A stretch of 40,275 nt of DNA from Schoenoplectus triqueter (taxonomy: Eukaryota; Streptophyta; Magnoliopsida; Poales; Cyperaceae): positions 1-40,275 of the forward strand of contig CAXKVV010000290.1 in assembly GCA_964058805.1 (NCBI GenBank). The letters run 5' to 3'. Position numbers and translations under genes: made by a program. The notes under the pieces were generated by a model. The model did no database searches. It saw only the letters and a program-made list of their open reading frames with translations, and was not told where the DNA came from. Below, piece after piece: positions 33,406 to 40,275 of this stretch (the first letter of the stretch is position 1; each line of letters begins with the position of its first letter).

Positions 33406-33750
33406 AGGGAAGGGATCACTTGACAATGGTTATCTTGACAATTTTGTTGCTAATGAATCTTTAAATAAATATGAAAAATTTTGAAAATAAAAAATTATAA
33501 GTGTCTTTTTTTTTACTTATAGATTGTCGGTGATTCAAATTTCATACAATTTCATTATCATTTAATGATTCATCAAAGACTGTTAAATTGAACAAACAAA
33601 CAATAATAAAATTGTATGAAATTTTAATAACTATCAATCTATAAATAAGAGAACATATCTATAAAAGTTTTTTTTTAAGAATCTTTCATATTTATTTAAA
33701 AATTCATTATCAAAATTGTCAAGATAACCCATTATCAAGGGATCCTTGAC
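33406..33750. mobile_element. MITE, family F copy 2
   Basis: The left end AAGGGAAGGGATCACTTGAC and ATGGTTATCTTGACAATTTT; the right end in reverse complement TCAAGGATCCCTTGATAATG and GGTTATCTTGACAATTTTGA. The centre holds complementary blocks TTCATACAATTTCATTAT and ATAATAAAATTGTATGAA. Homologous to 29882-30230. Confidence 0.8.
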
Positions 33751-33946
33751 ATGCATAAATTCCATATTTCCAACAGTTGATTATCTTTCATATTAATATT
33801 TATGTCTACTCCAATTACAATTTCATTTTTACGGAATATATATTATATTAGCTTGGTACATTCGCAATCATATTTTCTGAACATCTCGATTTTATTTATA
33901 CGGCCTATATTTTAAATATAGTGGACATTATTTTACCCTACAGTAG

Positions 33947-34588
33947 TTATAAACGTATTAGACACGTGTATATATGTGTGTAAATACGAATATAAATATG
34001 TGTTTGTATTTGAACATATCTGTACATATCGTATTTATTTGTCACATGTGCCGTATTGTTAAACGTGCGTGTACATATGAATAATTTTGACATGCCTAAA
34101 TATGCACGTCTAACATGTTGAACACAAACACATACGTCTAACATGTATATACGTACGTATAAGATACTTCAATACATCAGATTTGTAAAATGTTTGTGCG
34201 CTCAAAAATTTGACTTGATAGATATTATGATAACTCTAACATATATGATATTTTTTAATATAGTATGTCAATTTTTTTTTTGTGATCAGGATCACTCTAA
34301 TTTTTCTAATTCTCTTTATATATTTCTCCACTTTTATTTGAAATCTATTGAATTATATGTACTGCAAGTGTTGATGCGTGTAAAATACGTAGAAACGCGA
34401 ACATGTTTAATACGACGTGCTAGATATGTCACGTGTCTTAAACGTGCGTGTTTGAAGTTTTAAATTTTTAGCAAGTTAAAACATGCACGTTCATGTCCAA
34501 ATACATTAACACGTATTGACATGATAAACTTTGTATTGAATACGTGATGTGCTCGCATATGACACGCACGACACACACGTTTATCAAT
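33947..34588. repeat. ACGT-rich degenerate element
   Basis: At least a dozen ACGT cores (ACGTG, ACGTC, TACGTA) and several ACATGT occur in two clusters (about 33955-34160 and 34385-34590) in otherwise AT-rich DNA. ACGTCTAACATGT occurs twice (34106-34118, 34134-34146) and TTAAACGTGCGTGT twice (about 34059 and 34438). ATAAACGT at the left is partnered by ACGTTTAT at the right. It is probably an old element of the plant type rich in CGTGTCGTGT-like repeats. A clustered regulatory region is less likely, because no gene is adjacent. Confidence 0.45.
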
Positions 34589-35173
34589 ATCATACTTTAC
34601 ATACTCTATTAAAAAAAAATGAGACCTAAAGTATTACAACGAATGTACTTTCATATCAGCTAAAATAGATATTGGAGGCTAATGGGAGAAGTTCAGTGGC
34701 ATGTTCGCTTTCTCGACTCTTTAATCTCTTTTTTCGTACCAGCTCAAGTTGAGTAGGTACCAGATCGAATCAGAGCTAACCTAAACTGAACTGGTGCGTC
34801 TGATCCGATCAAATAAAGTTTTGAAATGTAATGTGTTGGACAAATAAATTAATAGTCTGATCTGTGATTCGAATAATTATAATGAGATTAATGTTTTCTA
34901 AGTACAAGTCATCACATTATATTTTGCTTTTCAATAAAGAAAACACAAAATAACTCCAATCAATGCCCATCCGAGCTTATGTCGGACGTATCAAGACCAA
35001 CATACTTCAGGGTCGTTGAGTAGGCATTGTCTTAAAAGTCAGGCCGGATTTAGTGGGTCTATGAAATAGTGGATTTAAAAAAAAAATTAAGAAGATAGAG
35101 TTTAAAAGATTTGATTTCTGATGGGTGAGTTTAATCCATTAGAGGTCTGAATCTTAAGGGTCGGATAAGAGAA
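34589..35173. other. spacer with transposon-like scraps
   Basis: Blocks such as GAGTAGGTACCAGATCGAAT and TCTGATCCGATCAAAT resemble the inner motifs of family G but do not form a bounded element. No gene. Confidence 0.35.
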
Positions 35174-35567
35174 AGGGATGTCAATTATTGATCCGATCCG
35201 ACGGATTAATCCGACTCGATCTGATCTGATTTGACATAACCTGAATATAAATGGGTCGGGTATGGGTATAATAATTTGATTCGATCCGACCCGATTAATT
35301 ATATTTTTTGAAGTAATTTTGTAATTTAGTACTAACTAAAATTTAAATATACACCAATTATATAATAATTAAGATTAATTATAAATTAATTAATATTTAA
35401 TTACTTAAAATTATATTAAAACAATTAATAAATATTTAATTATTTTATTCGGGTCAGGTCGGGTCAAGTATAGGTCAAGATTTTTTTTACCTGAATTTAA
35501 ACAGATCAGATTCAGATCGAGTAAAAATAATAATAAACTAATATGATCCGACCCATTGACACCCCTA
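35174..35567. mobile_element. TIR element, family G copy 2
   Basis: The right end in reverse complement reads TAGGGGTGTCAATGGGTCGG, matching the left end of copy 1 (10215). The left end AGGGATGTCAATTATTGATC matches the other end of copy 1, so the two copies are inverted relative to each other. CCGATCCGAC/GGGTCGGGT motifs sit inside both ends. GATAAG occurs close to both sides (about 35164 and 35569) and might be the remains of a target duplication. Confidence 0.75.
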
Positions 35568-36595
35568 GATAAGGGACAAATAAAGACTAAATTTGAAAAA
35601 AAAAATATCATTTTTTAATTTTTATTTTTTTTAAATATAACTAAAATATAACATAAAATATTAAAAAAATAAAGCAAAATTTATAATAGAAATGTAAAAA
35701 AAAAGTTTTTTTAAATATATTTCATTTTTTTAGATTTTTAAATATAATTAGAATGTAAGAGTTTGAAAGAACTTAAGAGTTGGGGAATGATCAAATTTGA
35801 TAAGAGCCAAGCTGAGCCGAGTTTGTTAAGAATTGAGTTTAATAAGTGTCGGATTGGAAAAAGCTCATTTTTCTGAACTTAGATTCGGCTCTTACTGAAC
35901 CCGACCCTATAAGGGAGAAGGACCGGGCCAGGTTAGAGAGAAGTCAATTTTTTTGACGGGTCAGTCAGACCAGATTCAAGGACTCGGTTCTTATTGGTTG
36001 ACTAGTCGAGATGGATAGAAAGATTGTAAATATAAAGTTTATTTCTGGAAAAAAATAGTGTTCATTGAAAACATGTGCCTTGTGGCTTCTTATTTCTTGT
36101 TTTTTTTTATGAAAATACGTCGATGCCTATTTTTGACATTTTTTTGTTAATATTAAAGAAAAGATTGTACATATTATAATTACAAAGGAGAAAGACTGCA
36201 CATGATACGGAAACGGACTCGTATATATAACTATTTGCTTTTCAGTAGAAAATCCCGAGAGATGTGCCGATTATTGGGGGGAAAATAATAAAAGTTCAAC
36301 AGCAAATAAGCATGTCAAAGGACAATAAAATAAAATAACTAGGATGAGGTGCCCTCACAAATCACAATAATATACAGTATACTACCTCCTTAGAAAAGGG
36401 AAAGGAAAAGGGAACAAAATTCCATCATAACCATCTGAGAAACAGAATCTCTCCTTGATTAAAGTAATAATGAGAAGAGGCAGCAACTAAAACCCATGCA
36501 ATCACTTTTTCATGCAAGTGCTGCCTCCTAGCCGAGGGGCAAATGAAATTCTATATACACTTCATGCCACAATGCTTTTCTTTTTTCTTTCTCTT
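35568..36595. other. spacer, low-complexity and element scraps
   Basis: 35580-35760 is poly-A/T. 35780-36010 holds GAACCCGACCC and GGACCGGGCCAG motifs as in degenerate plant repeats. An imperfect 12-bp stem (36477-36488 with 36516-36527, GAGGCAGCA...TGCTGCCTC) is present. No gene supported. Confidence 0.35.
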
Positions 36596-36688
36596 TCACG
36601 AGTCCCTTTCATGCTCTGGTTCGTTTCGACTTGACGACACTTGCTGCGATTGTGACCGCTTTCTACAACAACAAAATTTTGTCCAAAC
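36596..36688 (-). pseudogene. possible orphan terminal exon
   Basis: On the - strand, CCTTTCAG (ending at 36689) is followed by a 30-codon frame, VWTKFCCCRKRSQSQQ and on, that ends at TGA 36598-36596. Its basic/Cys/Ser-rich make-up resembles a protein tail. No upstream exon could be found towards 40275, the phase is arbitrary, and I recognise no family. It may be chance. Confidence 0.2.
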
Positions 36689-37443
36689 CTGAAAGGCAAA
36701 TGGGGAAGTATGGCAGCAAGTACCTAAGAATGGTAATGGTAGGTTTTACGAAAATCACATTTGGAAGATTCTTCAATGCTAGTGTTTTGTTCTTTTAATA
36801 TTTCACTTGTTATTGAATGTGTCACTTTGTATAGAGATAACATTTATTACCGTCTGTATTAGATCTCTCATTTTTGTGCTTTTGTAAAAAAATTTTTTGA
36901 CAGAACTCTCAAATTTCATTTTGTGCTTATAAGATTTAAATTTATAATTTATTAGAGATCATGCTCTTTGAACAATATTTTTTTTAGCTCACTCACGGCT
37001 TGGTTAACAGCCTAGTTTGAGTTCAATTTTACTCACAATCTTTAATATCTAATAATAACAAATTGGGGGCAGATACACATATATCAATATCACTACGGAT
37101 TTTATTATCGTGTTAATGGATTATTATTTATGTTAGTGACTTTATTATGCAATTTATAAATTTGTGCAATATTGTTGTTATGATGAGTTTTATTCATATT
37201 AATGATATTCAAGTGGAGTAATTGAGGTATAATATAAAATAAATTATATCATAAAATTATTAATATCAATAATAATTAATTTAATATGAATAATACTTAT
37301 GTATTGGCTTTATATCGATATCAATATTTTCGCAACATTTTTCCTAACAAAAATAGTTCATTTTTTTCTCTATCTTTGTCCAACATTTTATAATGCATTA
37401 AACTCAAATAGAAAGATCTATGGATTACTTGATCACAAGACAC
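36689..37443. other. AT-rich spacer, nothing assigned
   Basis: No frame or repeat supported. 37070-37330 has short AATATCAATA-type repeats without clear ends. Confidence 0.45.
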
Positions 37444-37722
37444 CAGTTTTTAGTAATAATAAGTTTTATTAAATTAATATTATTAAAAATAAGAGTGAGA
37501 AACGTAAAATTTCAAATATATGAATGGCAGCGCGCCACTGCTAGTGGCGCGTTTCATTATTTTTATGAAATGCGCAGCGCCTCTCCATCTCACTTGCACG
37601 GGGTTTGGACGAAACGCGCCACTGGCGGTGGCGCGCTGCCATTCGTATATTTGAATTTTTACGTTTCTCACTCTTATTTTTAATAATATTAATTTAATAA
37701 AACTTATTATTATTAAAAACTG
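37444..37722. mobile_element. foldback MITE with GC-rich core, family E copy 2 (279 bp)
   Basis: The termini CAGTTTTTAGTAATAATAAG and, in reverse complement, CAGTTTTTAATAATAATAAG are inverted. The arms continue through AGAGTGAGAAACGTAAAATT on both sides. The core carries GCGCGCCACTG and CAGTGGCGCG-like inverted copies. The flanks are CAAGAC-AC and CAAGACGAC, consistent with a 9-bp duplication that lost one base on the left. It is much more regular than copy 1. Confidence 0.87.
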
Positions 37723-40275
37723 CAAGACGACTATACTCTTGGCAACTTTACAGGGAGGAATATTACGCCATTTCACATCTCCATTCCCAAAAAAAATGCA
37801 ACTTGTCAAACATGGGCGATCAGATAGGGAAAATTCTGCCAGACTCACTATTGTCTTTTTTTCTTTTCAATTCTTTAAAAAATAGCTGTTAAAATAATAT
37901 TTAAAAAGGTTGAGTAGTGATGAAGTGGAAGGCCGGAGGTAGAACTTACGAAAAATCATATATTTATTATTGCCATCCCCACTAAATAATTTATTATCAT
38001 CCTCTATGTCCCTTGGGTGGGGCGAGCGTAGAGATCCCCGTAAAAAAAAATCTGAACAATTGAACGGTTATAAGAAAGTTCAAACACATATATAGAAGCC
38101 TTTATTATTATTAAATAAAAATCGTTAATTGATGATCGGACAGTTTATAATAAATAAAAAAAATCATACAATTCCATAGAGAAATCTCTATAGAGAATAC
38201 CGTTTTTTTGGAAAGGTTGAAGTTCCTCCCAATCCCCTTTATTATGAATAGCATTACTTGAGTAAACTCTCTTGGAAAAAGGTGTGGAGTGAAGATTTCT
38301 TTTTTTTTTCTTGGGTAGGGGCATTTCTTTCAAAGAGTGCGTGACAAACAGAGTATCCGAACGGCTTAGAATTGCGATATATTTGCCAACCTAAAATTTT
38401 CGAACAATTGGAGAGGAGAGAAGAGACATACATACAAGGATTATTTATGCACGGACAAAGCATACATAACAACAAAAAATGGATTAATGTTCGGAGAGAA
38501 ACAAAAGATGGGAAGTGGTTCAAAACTTCACAATGTGTCACATAGAGGTAGGAGGGGGACCTCTAAAGTTGCACGTGAAGTAGACCGATTGATTACTGTC
38601 TGAAGTATCGACACAGAAACACACCAGTCGATTGGTATTTATTTATATCAGATTATTAGTTAGCAGTATGCCAGTAGCACTGAGCAAATAACATGGTCGT
38701 GCTGTGCATCATCCGCGCATCCGCACTCCACGCTAGAGCTACACAAAAAAGTTCAGTCTAATGATTCAACTCAGAATCGTTTCAGGTTCGAGCTAATCTG
38801 ATTTAAGTTAATTTGATTCGAATTAATTTGATTTTGTAGTTAAATGAGTTAAGTTTGAATTGGGGTTAACTCAGCTAGTGGCTCAACTCGGCTTGAATAA
38901 TAATAGTTTGTATGTTTTTTTACCGAATTATAAATCGATAACCCCTCACTCATTCTCTCTCACCATAACAGTAGATTAGCAACATCACTTAATCATTCAT
39001 AACTCGACTCGTATTTCTGAATCGATAATTATTTTACCAGTTCATCCAACAAATTACTGCAACAAAAATATTATTGAAAATATAGCTTATTGATATGCCT
39101 ATTTTGTATCAACTATTATACTATTTTTTATAGATGTACAAACTTTATAATTTGTAGATGTATCAAATTAAATGTCAAACCGAATCAACACACATATATT
39201 GACTCATGAGCTGAATCATGAGCTAGTTGAATAATAATGAGCTGAGTTTGAGCTAGACATCAGTTTGAAGCGTTTCATGAGCATAATTCGTATTTTCAGT
39301 AAAGAGATCTGAATTTTAACATATTTTTGTTATATATATATATCATATAGAGGAATACTAAAATATAATGCGTTGCACGGATGCAATTTACAATTTACAA
39401 TTTACGGCTGCCATTAATTAGTAGGACAAAAAACATAATGATCAATGTAATGGACGAGCATAAAACTTGAGAAAAACATCTAAATAAAAACGTATTTAAA
39501 AAGTTTCCGGAGTTCTGTATTTAATATTTATGAATTTCTATTCGATTATCAATATATTATGAAATACATCTCAAATTTACAGTATACCAACTCAGCGGGT
39601 ATAACTATTTATAATTTCAAGCACTTTTATGGCGTCATATTGGCAGTACCAATAAGCAGTGATTTTCAATAAACAGTTATTTTAACTTCAATATTTTGAT
39701 CAAGGTAACCTAGATAAATCTGACGAGTAAACTGATGAACTTATCTTTCTTTAATTTATATTGTATTTTTTATGTTTTATGGAAATTTTAGCTAAAATTA
39801 ACAAGAATTAGATTATTTTTAGTATTAATAAATGTTCATCGTTTGATCTCTACATTTTCTTAAAAAATAGTTAGTTTCGAAATCTTTAATTGCACCAAAT
39901 TGATTTTTAAAATAAATTAATTCTTGAACTTCTTCTCATAACCATGAACTTTTTCAAAGATTGTATACGTTTTAGCCTTTAAATTTTTTTAACAAGTACA
40001 TAAACTCTTTGAATAGAAAAAATTAAAGTCGTTCTTGAATTTCCATGTGCAGTTCTGCACCTAGCTAGATCCTTAGGGTGTTGATTCATCGTCCTAGCTA
40101 ATTGATTGATCTCATTTATTCTGGTCACAAAAAGAGAAAAATAAAATATAGTTAATGTTATTCCAGGTAAGTTCGATCCATCGAGTGAGACGAAGCAAGA
40201 ACAACCCTTGATATAATCTAAAGCCCGGGGGACTAAATTCAGATTTTTTTTGTGGTAAATAAGAGTCTGATTATA
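37723..40275. other. spacer to the end of the window, scraps of repeats
   Basis: 38140-38570 has mixed composition and open frames on both strands without a recognisable family. 38745-39290 carries CTCAACTCGG, GAGCTGAGTTTGAGCTAG and TCATGAGCTGAATCATGAGC motifs of a decayed repeat. At 39360-39390, after a (TA)n tract, GCGTTGCACGGATG matches the end of MITE H but has no partner. ATTTACA occurs three times in tandem at about 39387-39408. No gene supported. Confidence 0.35.

Noticed and set aside
36477..36527. a known microRNA precursor
   Set aside because: The stem is only about 12 bp with an uneven loop, and no known plant microRNA sequence is present.
38145..38541. suspected organelle DNA insertion or gene fragment
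   Set aside because: Composition and open frames on both strands suggested plastid or mitochondrial DNA, but I could not match any organellar gene. A blastn against organelle genomes would settle it.

Overview
The window is nuclear DNA of a flowering plant. It has two intron-containing protein genes of plant-specific families in about 40 kb of very AT-rich intergenic DNA crowded with small non-autonomous transposable elements. The gene families occur in both monocots and eudicots, so I cannot name a species. No bacterial, organellar or viral gene is recognisable.

Genes. (1) On the + strand, 5250-8851, is a complete five-exon cellulose synthase-like C gene (CSLC12/CSLC4-like; 683 residues), the Golgi GT2 synthase of the beta-1,4-glucan backbone of xyloglucan. 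(2) On the - strand, 28795 down to 25551, is a complete nine-exon AINTEGUMENTA (ANT) orthologue: a double-AP2-domain transcription factor of 588 residues that includes a 9-nt micro-exon. All splice junctions of both models are GT-AG and the reading frame closes across every junction. Both leaders contain upstream ORFs; one of those before ANT overlaps the ANT start codon as ATGA. The genes are about 17 kb apart, have opposite orientation and show no sign of co-regulation. One concerns wall synthesis and the other organ growth.

Layout. 1-4200: a nested inverted repeat of about 1.46 kb, a two-copy tandem repeat, a foldback MITE and a hAT-type MITE with an intact 8-bp target duplication. 4200-8900: the CSLC gene. 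10.2-14.8 kb: a series of MITEs, with two clusters of foldback elements beside (TA)n tracts. 14.8-20.3 kb: mostly featureless AT-rich DNA with a 213-bp tandem duplication. 20.3-20.7 kb: an unrecognised exon-like fragment ending in a good splice donor. 20.9-23.3 kb: six foldback MITEs in a row, separated by little more than (TA)n or (CT)n. 24.1-24.3 kb: a GC-richer exon-like scrap. 25.5-29 kb: ANT. 29.9-40.3 kb: second copies of several MITE families, an ACGT-rich degenerate element, and long featureless spacers.

The most interesting signal is not in the genes. It is the group of 350-410 bp foldback elements (called A, B, C, H, I, J, K and L here). They share a near-palindromic plan. A, B, H, J and K also appear to share a related inner body. 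Each family has a different small hairpin just inside its ends, and most copies abut (TA)n microsatellites. All family names are local labels of mine. All coordinates are from reading by eye; element boundaries are good to roughly 5-15 bases unless a target duplication is given.
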